Assembly (NCBI RefSeq): GCF_039595395.1
Contig: NZ_JBCNLP010000001.1
Coordinates: forward strand, 930,001 to 994,000
Reading direction: 5' to 3'
DNA length: 64,000 nt
Source: Novosphingobium sp.
Lineage (GTDB): Bacteria; Pseudomonadota; Alphaproteobacteria; Sphingomonadales; Sphingomonadaceae
In this document: positions 52,473 through 61,754 of the stretch, piece after piece
Position numbering within the stretch: the stretch's first letter is position 1
Layout: the number at the start of each line of letters is the position of its first letter
Notes under the pieces: generated by a model
Told to the model about the DNA's origin: nothing
Databases searched by the model: none
What the model saw: only the letters and a program-made list of their open reading frames with translations
Translations under genes and position numbers: made by a program

Positions 52473-53528
52473 ATGAACGAGATGACCTCCATCGCGGTGA
52501 AGACCACCCTCAAGGACTGGGAATCGGATCAGGAAGTCCGCTGGTGCCCCGGTTGCGGCGACTATGCGATCCTGAAGGCGGTGCAGCGCACTCTGCCCGA
52601 ACTGGGCTGCGACCCGGCCAAGACCGTGTTCGTTAGCGGCATCGGCTGCTCCAGCCGCTTCCCCTACTACATGGCTTCGTATGGCTTCCACACGATCCAT
52701 GGGCGCGCGCCGGCTGTGGCCACCGGCATCAAGCTGGCCAACCCCGAACTCGACATCTGGCTGGTGACCGGCGACGGCGACGGCATGTCGATCGGCGGCA
52801 ACCACACGATGCATTTCCTGCGCCGCAACATCAATTCGCAGATCATGCTGTTCAACAACGAGATCTACGGCCTGACCAAGGGGCAGTATTCGCCCACCAG
52901 CCGCCCCGGCACCAACAGCCCGACGACGCCGCTCGGCTCGATCGACCGGCCGGCTCTGCCTTGCGCCTTTGCGCTGGGTGCGGGCGCGCGTTTCATCGCG
53001 CGCGGCTTCGATACGTCGAAGGAACTGGGCAACACGCTGAAGGCGGCGCATGCCCATCGCGGCGCGGCCTTTGTGGAAATCTTCCAGAACTGCATCGTCT
53101 ACAACAAGGACCGCTTCGCCGACTTCACCGAGAAGGCGGTGGCCAACGAGAAGCAGCTCTGGCTGAAGAACGGCGAGCCCATGCTGTTCAACAAGGGCAC
53201 GCAGGGCATCGCGCTGGACACCGAGAAGCTGCATCTCAAGATCGTCGATGTCGTCGATGGCGATTGGCAGGCGGCGGGCGTGATCGTCCATGATGTGACC
53301 AACCGCAGCGTCGCCCATATGCTGGTTGAGCTGCCGATGGATCTGTTCCCCGTGGCGCTGGGCGTGATCTATGACGATCCGCGCCCGACCTATGAGGATG
53401 AGATGCTCGCTCAGGACACGCGCGCGCGCAGCGGCAAGGCCGCCGACCTGCGCAAGCTGCTGAGCAAGGGCCAGACGTGGACGGTGGAAGGCCAGGCCGA
53501 GGATCAGGGTCCGCTCTCCAACGTGTGA
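52473..53528 (+). CDS. korB: 2-oxoacid:acceptor oxidoreductase, beta subunit (KorB-like)
   Basis: 351 residues, thiamine diphosphate-binding. RWCPGCGDYAIL has Cys25 and Cys28 as Fe-S ligands; GDGDGMSIGGNH (100-111) and FNNEIYGLTKGQ form the TPP/Mg site. It pairs with the alpha subunit 11 bp upstream. Together they may replace or supplement the 2-oxoglutarate dehydrogenase step. Confidence 0.92.
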   Translation: MNEMTSIAVKTTLKDWESDQEVRWCPGCGDYAILKAVQRTLPELGCDPAKTVFVSGIGCSSRFPYYMASYGFHTIHGRAPAVATGIKLANPELDIWLVTGDGDGMSIGGNHTMHFLRRNINSQIMLFNNEIYGLTKGQYSPTSRPGTNSPTTPLGSIDRPALPCAFALGAGARFIARGFDTSKELGNTLKAAHAHRGAAFVEIFQNCIVYNKDRFADFTEKAVANEKQLWLKNGEPMLFNKGTQGIALDTEKLHLKIVDVVDGDWQAAGVIVHDVTNRSVAHMLVELPMDLFPVALGVIYDDPRPTYEDEMLAQDTRARSGKAADLRKLLSKGQTWTVEGQAEDQGPLSNV

Positions 53529-53552
53529 TCCTGTTCGGGATCCGAAAGAACA

Positions 53553-53586
53553 GGCCGCCCCGTCGTCAGGATGGGGCGGCCTTTTT
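53553..53586 (+). terminator. Terminator after korB
   Basis: GGCCGCCCC (53553-53561) pairs with GGGGCGGCC (53573-53581), followed by TTTTT. A smaller hairpin (CTGTTC / GAACAG) lies just before. Confidence 0.88.
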
Positions 53587-53649
53587 CTTGCCATCAAGTG
53601 TATTGGTGATATAAGTCACCATATCGATGACGCGGTAAGGATTTGGCTG

Positions 53650-53883
53650 ATGAATCCCATGATCGATGAGGATCACCTGTTCGAAGGCGACAGCGATTTC
53701 GGCGGCATGATCCGCGGCGATGCCACGCTGGCCCCCGGCGCGCGGCTGCGCATGCACGGGCTGGTGAAGGGGGACATCATCGTCGAGCAGGGCGCGCATG
53801 TCGCCATTCTGGGCATGGTGCGCGGCGATCTGGTCAACCATGGCGGCACCATCGTGGTGACGGGCACCGTGCAACATGGCTGA
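53650..53883 (+). CDS. Small bactofilin-like protein
   Basis: 77 residues. The mid and C-terminal part (GMIRGDATLAPGARLRMHGLVKGDIIVEQGAHVAILGMVRGDLVNHGG) shows the Gly-Asp turn repeat of a right-handed beta-helix, as in bactofilins or polymer-forming proteins, but much shorter than the usual 110-150 residues. It may be a mini-bactofilin. It is alone between korB and the photolyase gene. Confidence 0.65.
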   Translation: MNPMIDEDHLFEGDSDFGGMIRGDATLAPGARLRMHGLVKGDIIVEQGAHVAILGMVRGDLVNHGGTIVVTGTVQHG

Positions 53884-53935
53884 CCTGCCCTAAAGGGCAT
53901 CTGCCAATCTCCGTTCATGTCCCTAGCTCGAAAGG

Positions 53936-55321
53936 ATGAGCAAACCCGTCCTCCTCTGGCTGCGCCGCGATCTGCGCCTTGCCGACCAGCCCGCCCTGCG
54001 CGCCGCCGTGGACAGCGGATCGCCGGTGATCCCGGTCTATGTGCTGGATGACGAAACCCCGCGCCACCGCAAGATGGGCGGGGCCAGCCGCTGGTGGCTG
54101 CATCTTTCGCTGCAGAGCCTGTCGCAGGATTTGCTGCAGCATGACAGCCGCCTGATCCTGCGACGCGGGCGCAGCGAAGAGGTGCTGGCGGACCTGGCCG
54201 AGGAGACCGGGGCCGAGACCATCCATGCCCTGCATCACCACGAGCCATGGTGGCTCAATGCCGAGAAGGCGGTGGCCAAGGCCGGGCTGGATCTGCAGTT
54301 GCACCACGGCAATTACCTTGCCCCTCCGGGCAGTGTGACCAGCGGGGCAGGGACGCCCTATCGTATCTACACGCCCTTCTGGCGGGCGCTGCAGCAGCAT
54401 ATGCCGCCCCCGCCGCCGGTCGCCAAGCCGCGCCATATTCCGGCGCCCAGCCATTGGCCCAGGAGCGATGATCTGGCCGACTGGCATTTGCTGCCCACCA
54501 AGCCCGACTGGGCCGGTGGCTTCCGTGCCGAATGGACCCCCGGCGAAAAGGGCGCGCATGAGCGCCTGAACGATTTTATCGACGAGGCCCGTCACTATGG
54601 CGAGGCGCGCAATCTCCCCTCTCAGGAAGGCACCAGCCGCCTCTCGCCGCATCTGGCCTTTGGCGAGATCAGCCCCGCCCAATGCTGGCACGCCCTTGAG
54701 GATGACGACAGCGAGGGCGCGCAGATCTTCCGCTCCGAACTGGGCTGGCGTGACTATGCCCAGAACCAGATCGTCTCCATGCCCGACTACGGCGCCCGCC
54801 CCGCCAACCCCGCCTTCGAGCATTTCCCATGGCGCGACGACCTCGACGCGCTGGAGGCCTGGGAGCATGGCCGCACCGGTTACCCCATCGTCGATGCCGG
54901 GATGCGCCAGCTCTGGCACACCGGCTGGATGCACAACCGCGTCCGCATGATCGTCGCCAGCCTGCTCATCAAGCACCTGGGCATCGACTGGCGCGCGGGC
55001 GAGTGCTGGTTCTGGGACACGCTGGTCGATGCCGATTACGCGCAGAACAGCGTCAACTGGCAGTGGTCGGCGGGATCGGGCGTGGATGCCAACCAGTTCA
55101 CGCGGATCATGGCGCCTTTAACGCAGTCGGAGAAGTTCAACGCCGGGGATTACATCCGGCAATGGGTGCCCGAGCTGGCATCGGTTGAGGGGGATGAGAT
55201 CCACAATCCCTCGGCCTTGGTGCGCCACAAGACGGGCTATCCCGAGATGATCGTCGCCCATGTGGAAGGGCGGGAGAGGGCTCTGGGGGCGTATAGGGTG
55301 ATGAAGACAGCAGCAGGGTAG
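53936..55321 (+). CDS. phrB: Deoxyribodipyrimidine photolyase
   Basis: 461 residues. An N-terminal photolyase domain (LLWLRRDLRLADQPAL) is followed by the FAD-binding helical domain with GYPIVDAGMRQLWHTGWMHNR and WRAGECWFWDTLVDADYAQNSVNWQW. It repairs UV cyclobutane dimers, probably class I. A family A repeat starts 10 bp after the stop. Confidence 0.93.
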   Translation: MSKPVLLWLRRDLRLADQPALRAAVDSGSPVIPVYVLDDETPRHRKMGGASRWWLHLSLQSLSQDLLQHDSRLILRRGRSEEVLADLAEETGAETIHALHHHEPWWLNAEKAVAKAGLDLQLHHGNYLAPPGSVTSGAGTPYRIYTPFWRALQQHMPPPPPVAKPRHIPAPSHWPRSDDLADWHLLPTKPDWAGGFRAEWTPGEKGAHERLNDFIDEARHYGEARNLPSQEGTSRLSPHLAFGEISPAQCWHALEDDDSEGAQIFRSELGWRDYAQNQIVSMPDYGARPANPAFEHFPWRDDLDALEAWEHGRTGYPIVDAGMRQLWHTGWMHNRVRMIVASLLIKHLGIDWRAGECWFWDTLVDADYAQNSVNWQWSAGSGVDANQFTRIMAPLTQSEKFNAGDYIRQWVPELASVEGDEIHNPSALVRHKTGYPEMIVAHVEGRERALGAYRVMKTAAG

Positions 55322-55330
55322 AAGGGAAGA

Positions 55331-55579
55331 TGCGAGGGGGTTACCCCCTCGCGCTCCCATGACGTCTTCCGGCGACAGGGCAGGGGCGTCGAAATGGTGC
55401 GCCTCGGCTCTCCACCTGCGCTCCCTGTAGCGCAGCAGACATTGAATGTTGAAGGCCTGCGGCGCGGCGACGTTGCTCCATGGCCGAACCCGAAGCGCCA
55501 AGGCTGACAAAAAATGGGAGCGCGAGGGCCCGGAGCATTCCTCTTGAGGAATGCGACCCACAAAGACTCCACCCTCGCA
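55331..55579. repeat. Family A repeat, copy 11 (right hairpin loop expanded)
   Basis: 249 bp, forward orientation. The left hairpin is GCGAGGGGG, TTA, CCCCCTCGC. The right hairpin's arms (GCGAGGG and CCCTCGC) are separated by about 43 bp that contain a second small hairpin (GCATTCCTC / GAGGAATGC). Like copy 1 it has GGCTGACAAAAAATGGGAGC at the right arm, so the two are closely related. Confidence 0.85.
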
Positions 55580-55662
55580 TTCTCTCTTTTCTTCAAACCT
55601 GCAAACCTATCCATCCCTTAACCGGCTTGCCTCTCGCGAACCGGCAAGCCAGTCTGCGCCGC

Positions 55663-56717
55663 ATGGAGAGCATAACTGAAAAACGCCATTACCTCATCCT
55701 GGACGGCCTGCGCGGTGTCGCCTCGTTGATGGTGATTATCTTCCACCTGTTCGAAGCCTATACGGGCGGCGACGCTCAGAAACAGATCATCAACCACGGC
55801 TATCTGGCGGTGGATTTCTTCTTCGTGCTGTCGGGCTTTGTGATCGCCTATGCCTATGACGACCGCTGGGGACGGATGAGCCAGTGGAGCTTCTACAAGC
55901 GCCGCCTGATCCGCCTGCAGCCAATGGTGGTGATGGGCAGCATCGTCGGCGCAGTGTTGCTCGGGTTCCAGCATTATTCCATCTATCCCAAGCTGGCGTC
56001 GGCCACGACATGGCAGGTGGTGGCGGTGATGCTGGTGGGCTTCACGATGATCCCGCTGCCCAAGTCGCTGGACATTCGCGGCTGGGATGAGACCTATCCG
56101 CTCAACGGTCCGGGCTGGTCGCTGTTCTATGAATATTGCGCCAACATCCTCTACGCCGTGGGGCTGCGCAAGCTGTCGAACCGCTGGCTGGGGGTCTTTG
56201 TGGCGCTCTCGGGGCTGTTCCTGATCGATCTGGCGGTGCGCGGCCCGCGCGGTGATGTGATCGGTGGCTGGTCGCTCGATGCGCCGGGGCTGCATATCGG
56301 TTTTGCGCGGGTGCTGTTTCCGTTCTTCGCGGGCATTCTGCTGATGCGGCTGGGCAAGACCATCCGTGTGCCTCAGCCGTTTCTGGTGGCCAGCAATTGT
56401 GGATCAACGGCGCCTATGACGCGGCCTGCATCATTCTGGTCTTCCCGCTGATCGTGATGATCGGCGCGGGCGACATGGCTGTCGACGGGCGCTCGGTACG
56501 GATTGCGCGCTTCTTCGGCGATCTGTCCTATCCGATCTACATCACCCATTATCCGCTGATCTACATCTACACCGGCTGGGTGGTGGATGGCCATGTGCCA
56601 CCGCTGCAGGGCGCGCTGGTGGGCGCGGGTGTGTTCGTGGCGGCGGTGGCTTTGGGCTGGGCCTGCCTCAAGCTCTATGACGAGCCGGTGCGGCGCTGGC
56701 TGGCAGCACGGTTTTAA
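55663..56717 (+). pseudogene. OafA-type membrane acyltransferase, frameshifted
   Basis: The N-terminal part (LDGLRGVASLMVIIFHLFEAY, FFFVLSGFVIAYAY, GPGWSLFYEYCANILYAVGL) reads in one frame to about 56390 and then goes out of frame. The remaining three transmembrane segments (WINGAYDAACIILVFPLIVMIG, LSYPIYITHYPLIYIYTGW, LYDEPVRRW) are intact in another frame from about 56394. The join also seems short by about a dozen residues compared with what I expect for the family, so an out-of-frame deletion is likely. Family members O-acylate glycans. It is probably inactive, unless there is a sequencing error. Confidence 0.7.
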
Positions 56718-56718
56718 G

Positions 56719-56836
56719 AGGCTGTTTGAAAATCCGGCGGAAGAGCCGGATTTTGCGGCACCAGCCCTCTCCCCCTCCCGGCCACCCGCGACAAGTATCC
56801 TGTGGGTGGCCGGGAGGGGGAGAGGGCTGGTGCCGC
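56719..56836. repeat. Family B two-hairpin repeat, copy 2
   Basis: Hairpin 1 is AAAATCCGGC (56729-56738) / GCCGGATTTT (56745-56754). Hairpin 2 is a perfect 33-bp inverted repeat, arms 56755-56787 and 56804-56836, loop 16 nt. It follows the acyltransferase stop directly. Confidence 0.85.
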
Positions 56837-57072
56837 GCTGAACAGGCGCGAAAGCGCATGTTCCAAACCGACTCTAAAATACCAGAAAGGCGCGACCGGC
56901 ATATGGGGCTGCGGAAAAGCCGGTCGCGCCAGATTGGCTTGGCGTGCCTTTGCGCGCCGTGGCCGTCACGGGCGGAGGTCTCTTGAACCCTCATACCCTT
57001 CGGCAGCGGCCCACTGTGCGGGTGCGGACCGTGCCCCTTCACAGTGGGCGCTGCGCCCTTGACGGGCGCTTA
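56837..57072. other. Hairpin-rich intergenic stretch
   Basis: No coding frame is convincing. It holds GGCGCGACCGGC / GCCGGTCGCGCC (56889-56900 / 56919-56930), CCCACTGTG / CACAGTGGG (57010-57018 / 57040-57048) and GCGCCC / GGGCGC (57053-57058 / 57064-57069). The last pair may end the minus-strand SDR transcript. Confidence 0.55.
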
Positions 57073-57792
57073 TCAGGACGGGTTAACGTCGAAGTGATTT
57101 GGGCTGGGGAAATCCCCTAAGAGCGCTTCGGCAATCGCTTCGGCCACCACCTCGGGAGCCTTGACGGAGGCGGGATTTTCGCCCGGATAGGCCTTGGCGC
57201 GCATGGCCGTGCGGGTGGCGCCAGGGTTAACGATTGCCACGCGGATGGCGGAAATATTCTTCATTTCCTGAGCATAGCAATCGAGCAGCACCTCCTGCGC
57301 GGCTTTGGTGGCGCCATAGGCGCTCCAATAGGCGCGGGGCTTGGTGGCGACCGAGGTGGTGAGGCCGACCACGCTGGCCCGCTTGGCTTTTTTCAGCATG
57401 GGGGTGAAGCAGGTGAGCAGCGCCTGAGTCGCCAGAACATTGGTGCCGATGGCGCGGTTGAACGCCTTAAGGTCGATATCCTGAACCGAGGTCAGCTGCG
57501 GTAGCTGCGCAGCATTGATGACCAGAATGTCCAGCGCCTCCCAGCGGCCGGAGATGGCCGTGGCGAGGCGGGCGATGGCATCGGGTTCGGTCAGTTCGAG
57601 CGGGGCGATGCTGGCCGAGCCGCCCGCCTGATGGATCGCATCCTCGACGCCCTCGAGCGCCTTGGTGTCGCGCCCGGTCAGGATGACATGGGCGCCGCGC
57701 GCGGCCAGCGATTGCGCCGTGGCCGCGCCGATCCCCCGGCTGGCGCCCGTGACCAAAGCGAGTTGGCCCTCGAAGGGGCGGGCGTCAGACAT
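57073..57792 (-). CDS. Short-chain dehydrogenase/reductase
   Basis: 239 residues, classical SDR with TGASRGIG, a NAA motif (VINAAQ) and the catalytic YGATKAA. It lies 17 bp downstream of purF in the same direction, so the two are probably co-transcribed. The substrate is unknown. Confidence 0.85.
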   Translation of the reverse strand: MSDARPFEGQLALVTGASRGIGAATAQSLAARGAHVILTGRDTKALEGVEDAIHQAGGSASIAPLELTEPDAIARLATAISGRWEALDILVINAAQLPQLTSVQDIDLKAFNRAIGTNVLATQALLTCFTPMLKKAKRASVVGLTTSVATKPRAYWSAYGATKAAQEVLLDCYAQEMKNISAIRVAIVNPGATRTAMRAKAYPGENPASVKAPEVVAEAIAEALLGDFPSPNHFDVNPS

Positions 57793-57809
57793 GCCGGGGT
57801 ATCCTTGTT

Positions 57810-59303
57810 TTATGCTGGGATTTTCACGCCATCGCCCTTGCCGGCCTCGATCAGGTCGGTGAGGCGGGTCGGGTAATCGCCGGAGAAGCAGGCGTCGCAG
57901 AACTGCGGGCAGCCATTGTTGCGCTGCTGCTCACCCACGGCGCGGTAGAGGCCGTCGATGGAGACGAAGGCCAGGCTGTCGGCCTGGATGAAGTCGGTCA
58001 TCGCCTGCAGATCCATGCGGGCGGCCAGCAGCTTGTTCCGCTCGGGCGTGTCGACGCCGTAGAAGCACGAATGCTCGGTCGGCGGGCTGGCGATGCGCAT
58101 GTGCACTTCGCTGGCGCCCGCATCGCGCATCATCTGCACGATCTTGAGCGAGGTGGTGCCGCGCACGATCGAATCGTCGATCAGCACGATGCGCTTGCCC
58201 TCGACCAGCGCGCGGTTGGCATTGTGCTTGCGCTTCACATCGGCATGGCGGGCGCCGTCGCCGGGCTGGATGAAGGTGCGGCCGACATAGTGGCTGCGGA
58301 TGATGCCGAGCTCAAACGGGATGCCGCTTTCCTGCGCATAGCCGATGGCGGCGGGCACGCCCGAATCGGGCACGGGGATCACCAGATCGGCATCGGCCAG
58401 CGATTCCTTGGCCAGTTCCTTGCCGATGGCCTTGCGCACTTCATAGACAGACTGTCCGCCCATCACCGAGTCGGGACGGCTGAAATAGACATGCTCGAAG
58501 ATGCAGGGGCGGGCCGGGGTCTCGCCAAACGGACGCTGCGAGACCATCTTGCCGTCGTGGCTGACCTGGATCATCTCGCCCGGCTCGACCTCGCGGACGA
58601 ATTCGGCGCCGATCACGTCGAGCGCCACGGTCTCGCTGGCGAAGATGATGCCGTCACCGATGCGGCCGATCACCAGCGGGCGGATGCCCAGCGGGTCGCG
58701 GCAGGCAATCATGCCCTCGGGGGTCATGCAGATCAGCGAATAGGCGCCCTCGACCAGGCGCAGCGCATCGACGAAACGGTCGAGCAGCGTGGGATAGCGG
58801 CTGGTGGCGACGAGGTGGATGATGACCTCGGTGTCGCTGGTCGACTGGAAGATCGAGCCCTTCTGCACCAGATCGCGCTTGAGCGTCATGGCGTTGGAAA
58901 TGTTGCCGTTATGGGCGATCGAGAAACCGCCGCTGGCCAGATCCGCGAACAGCGGCTGGATGTTGCGCAGGCCCGAACCGCCGGTGGTGGCATAGCGCAC
59001 ATGGCCCGAGGCCATCTTGCCGGGCAGTTCGGCAAAGATGTCCTGATTCTTGAAGACCTGAGCGACATGGCCGATGCCGCGACGCGAGAAGAACTCGTCG
59101 CCATCGAAGCTGGTGATGCCGACCGCTTCCTGACCGCGATGCTGCAGGGCATGCAGGCCGAGCGCGACGGAGGCCGAAGCGCTCTTGAGCCCGATCACAC
59201 CGAAGACGCCGCATTCCTCATGCAGATTATCGTCCTCGAGATCCCAGGGGGCCGAGTCGCGATCGGACAAGGGCGAGACAGCGGTGTGCGTATGGTCGGT
59301 CAT
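57810..59303 (-). CDS. purF: Amidophosphoribosyltransferase
   Basis: 497 residues, first committed step of purine synthesis. A short propeptide of about 30 residues precedes Cys31 in EECGVFGV, the expected N-terminal nucleophile after processing. The glutaminase domain has GHVRYATTGGSG, and the phosphoribosyltransferase domain has RIVLIDDSIVRGTT. The ATG at 59303 is chosen; the frame is open upstream through non-conserved sequence. Confidence 0.95.
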   Translation of the reverse strand: MTDHTHTAVSPLSDRDSAPWDLEDDNLHEECGVFGVIGLKSASASVALGLHALQHRGQEAVGITSFDGDEFFSRRGIGHVAQVFKNQDIFAELPGKMASGHVRYATTGGSGLRNIQPLFADLASGGFSIAHNGNISNAMTLKRDLVQKGSIFQSTSDTEVIIHLVATSRYPTLLDRFVDALRLVEGAYSLICMTPEGMIACRDPLGIRPLVIGRIGDGIIFASETVALDVIGAEFVREVEPGEMIQVSHDGKMVSQRPFGETPARPCIFEHVYFSRPDSVMGGQSVYEVRKAIGKELAKESLADADLVIPVPDSGVPAAIGYAQESGIPFELGIIRSHYVGRTFIQPGDGARHADVKRKHNANRALVEGKRIVLIDDSIVRGTTSLKIVQMMRDAGASEVHMRIASPPTEHSCFYGVDTPERNKLLAARMDLQAMTDFIQADSLAFVSIDGLYRAVGEQQRNNGCPQFCDACFSGDYPTRLTDLIEAGKGDGVKIPA

Positions 59304-59627
59304 GCCGGGCGTGGGTGCCTTTTTGCGCCGGATCAGCGGCGGGAATAACGGGCCCTGTACCACGATGGGTGCATCCCTTCGGGCGGGCCCTGGGTTCGAG
59401 CGCGCCTTTACGAGATTTATGACATTTGGCAAGGGGGCGCGCTCTTGCGCCGCTCGCTAAATGGGAACGGTGTGGGCTTTTGGCAAGGGTGTGAGGTGTG
59501 TCGAGCCCATGGCTTGCGCGCATTTCCAGCGCGGCATCGGCCCGCTCCCCCAGCCCGGACACGCATCGGTGATATGCTGTGGGTGGCCGGCCCGGGGGAG
59601 CGGGCCGGTGCCGTAAATTCCTTCGGG
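59304..59627. other. Region upstream of purF with a family B hairpin (copy 3)
   Basis: The purF-proximal 200 bp should hold the purF promoter, but I see no convincing site. At 59532-59613 a long imperfect inverted repeat (arms CGGCATCGGCCCGCTCCCCC and GGGGGAGCGGGCCGGTGCCG) matches hairpin 2 of family B. It lies about 15 bp downstream of the diguanylate cyclase stop. Hairpin 1 is missing. Confidence 0.6.
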
Positions 59628-61403
59628 CTAGGCCGCCACCTGCAACCGTGCCCGCCCGCGCGCCTTGGCGACATAGAGCGCCTTGTCGGCCTGATCGAAG
59701 GCCAGCATCGCATCGTCGGTCAGCGTCGCCAGCCCGATGGAGGAGGTGATCGAAATCGCCATGTCATTGTGATGCGTGACCGTATGGGCCAGCGTGGCGC
59801 CGATGCGCTTGCAGATGCCCTGGGCGATGGCCAGATCGGCGCCGGGCAGCAGCAGGGCGAACTCCTCGCCGCCGATGCGGGCCAGCATGTCGCTTGTCCG
59901 CAGACCCTGCTGTGCCACGCGGGCGAAGCTGCGCAGCACCTCGTCGCCCGCGGCATGGCCGAAGCGATCGTTGACCTGCTTGAAATGGTCGAGATCGATC
60001 ACCGCCAGCGAGGCCGGATTGCCCTGGGCGATGCAGGCATCCATCGCATCCATCAGCGCGCGGCGGTTGGGCAGGCCGGTCAGCGCATCGGTGAAGGCGG
60101 CCTCCGCCAGCGCGCTTTCCATCCGCTTGCGCTCGGACATGTCGCGGATCACGGTGACGACGCATTCGGGCTTGCCGCGCCGGTCGGCCACGGCGCGCAT
60201 ATGCGCCTCGAACCAGCGGGGCGCGCCGATCAGCGGTTGGCTCTCAAAATCGACCAGCACGGTCTCGCCCGGTTTCGCAAGGGCGCGGGCATGGGCCTCG
60301 ATCACGCGGCGGCGGTGCGGCGTGTTGACCAGCAGCAGCGCGCGGTGGCCGATGACATCGGCGGGCTGGCGCTGGATCAGCGACAGGATCGAGGGCGAGA
60401 CGAAGCGCACGCAGCCCTCCAGCCCGGTGCTCATGATGATGTCGGTGGAATTGTCGGCCAGCAGGCGATAGCGCGCCTCGCTCTCGCGCAGCTCGCCAAG
60501 GCTGCGGCGCAACTGGTTGACCAGCCCGCTGACCGGCGTGATGCAGGCCATGGTGAGCAGCAGATAGACCTGCACCGAGGTGAGCTGTTCGGCCAGCGGG
60601 ACATGCAGCAGGGTGAGCGGCCCATGACCATGCGTGGCCACCAGCACCGCGCTCCCCGCCAGCAGCAGATACATGGCGCTCAGCGTCACCAGATCGATCC
60701 ACAGCATGGCGGCCACCAGCACCAGCACAGGGAGGAACAGCAGCGGGCGGTCCGACAGGCCGAAGGAGAGCACCGCCGTGGCGGTCATCAGCGCGGGGAA
60801 GCCCAGAGACAGTACGCTGCGCAGGGACCAGCCGATGCGGCGCGCGCGCCAGCTCTGGCGGTGGCGGCCCAGCAGGCGCTGCAGCCGCGTCAGGCAGGGC
60901 AGGAACAGCATCAGCCCCAGCGCGTGGCCCAGCATCCAGTCGCGCGCCAGATGCCAGCTTTCGGGCGAGAACTGTTTGAGCGTGCCCCACAGCAGCAGCC
61001 CGCTCAGGATCGGCGGGATCAGGCTGACCAGAAAGACCAGCCGCATCAGCCAGCCGGGCTCGTCGCTGCGCGGGGCGCGTCGGCCGTTGGGGCCCAGCAG
61101 GCGATGCATCAGCAGGGCGGCGACCAGCGCCTCGACCGTATCGGCCAGCACCATGCCGGCGCAGGTGGTCCATTTCAGCCCGTGCCAGACGAAGAGCAGC
61201 GCCAGCGAAGCCATCGACAGCGCGATGGTCGGCGCCCAGAACCGCCGCCGCCGCGAGGCGATGACGGTGACCAGCACGGCGGAACTGGGCCAGATAAAGC
61301 AGAAGCCGCTCCCCATCGGGGTCAGGCGCATGGCCACCCACGCCAGGGCCACATAGGCCAGCGCGAGATTGATTGCCTGAAGGGGAAGGGATTTGAACGC
61401 CAT
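59628..61403 (-). CDS. MASE1-PAS-GGDEF diguanylate cyclase
   Basis: 591 residues. About eight N-terminal transmembrane segments in a MASE1-like arrangement (residues 1-300) are followed by a PAS domain (about 310-420) and a GGDEF domain with RIGGEEFALLL. The RxxD inhibitory site is present (RTSD, five residues before the RIGGEEF motif), so product inhibition is expected. It makes cyclic di-GMP in response to an unknown membrane or redox signal. Confidence 0.9.
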   Translation of the reverse strand: MAFKSLPLQAINLALAYVALAWVAMRLTPMGSGFCFIWPSSAVLVTVIASRRRRFWAPTIALSMASLALLFVWHGLKWTTCAGMVLADTVEALVAALLMHRLLGPNGRRAPRSDEPGWLMRLVFLVSLIPPILSGLLLWGTLKQFSPESWHLARDWMLGHALGLMLFLPCLTRLQRLLGRHRQSWRARRIGWSLRSVLSLGFPALMTATAVLSFGLSDRPLLFLPVLVLVAAMLWIDLVTLSAMYLLLAGSAVLVATHGHGPLTLLHVPLAEQLTSVQVYLLLTMACITPVSGLVNQLRRSLGELRESEARYRLLADNSTDIIMSTGLEGCVRFVSPSILSLIQRQPADVIGHRALLLVNTPHRRRVIEAHARALAKPGETVLVDFESQPLIGAPRWFEAHMRAVADRRGKPECVVTVIRDMSERKRMESALAEAAFTDALTGLPNRRALMDAMDACIAQGNPASLAVIDLDHFKQVNDRFGHAAGDEVLRSFARVAQQGLRTSDMLARIGGEEFALLLPGADLAIAQGICKRIGATLAHTVTHHNDMAISITSSIGLATLTDDAMLAFDQADKALYVAKARGRARLQVAA

Positions 61404-61754
61404 TGATCCGGGATGCTACGGTGGCAGCGTTAACGTGCGGTAAGCGGGAGCGGCCGAATTGCGTAAATAAATGCGGAAAACGCGCCGCCTTCCGAACTTT
61501 TCGAATGGTAAATGATTGCTGCGGCGCATGCATCGATCTCCGCCAGTCAGCCCGAGCCGGGCACGGCTTGGCGTCCCGGACCGGAAGTGTCAGCGCATGG
61601 CAGCCACCTTCCGCCCCGGTTTTTTGCTGCCGCGTCACTTTTGCGAAAAACCGGTTCCCACTTTTTCCCGCGATGCTCTAAGGCATGGGCTCCGTTGCGA
61701 AGGGGCAGAGCCCCCCTCGCGGATGATGTTTTGAACCGATCGGACCCTTTCGGC
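61404..61754. other. 351-bp upstream region of the lol genes
   Basis: Divergent promoter region between the diguanylate cyclase and lolC/E. At about 61636-61680 it contains AAAAACCGGTTCCCAC followed by TTTTTCCC and GATGCTCTA, a pattern I associate with short palindromic repeats dispersed in alphaproteobacterial genomes. The rest shows nothing clear; an open frame across it is not protein-like. Confidence 0.4.

Noticed and set aside
55480..55662. N-terminal extension of the acyltransferase frame into the repeat
   Set aside because: The sequence belongs to family A copy 11; the family N-terminus begins at 55663.
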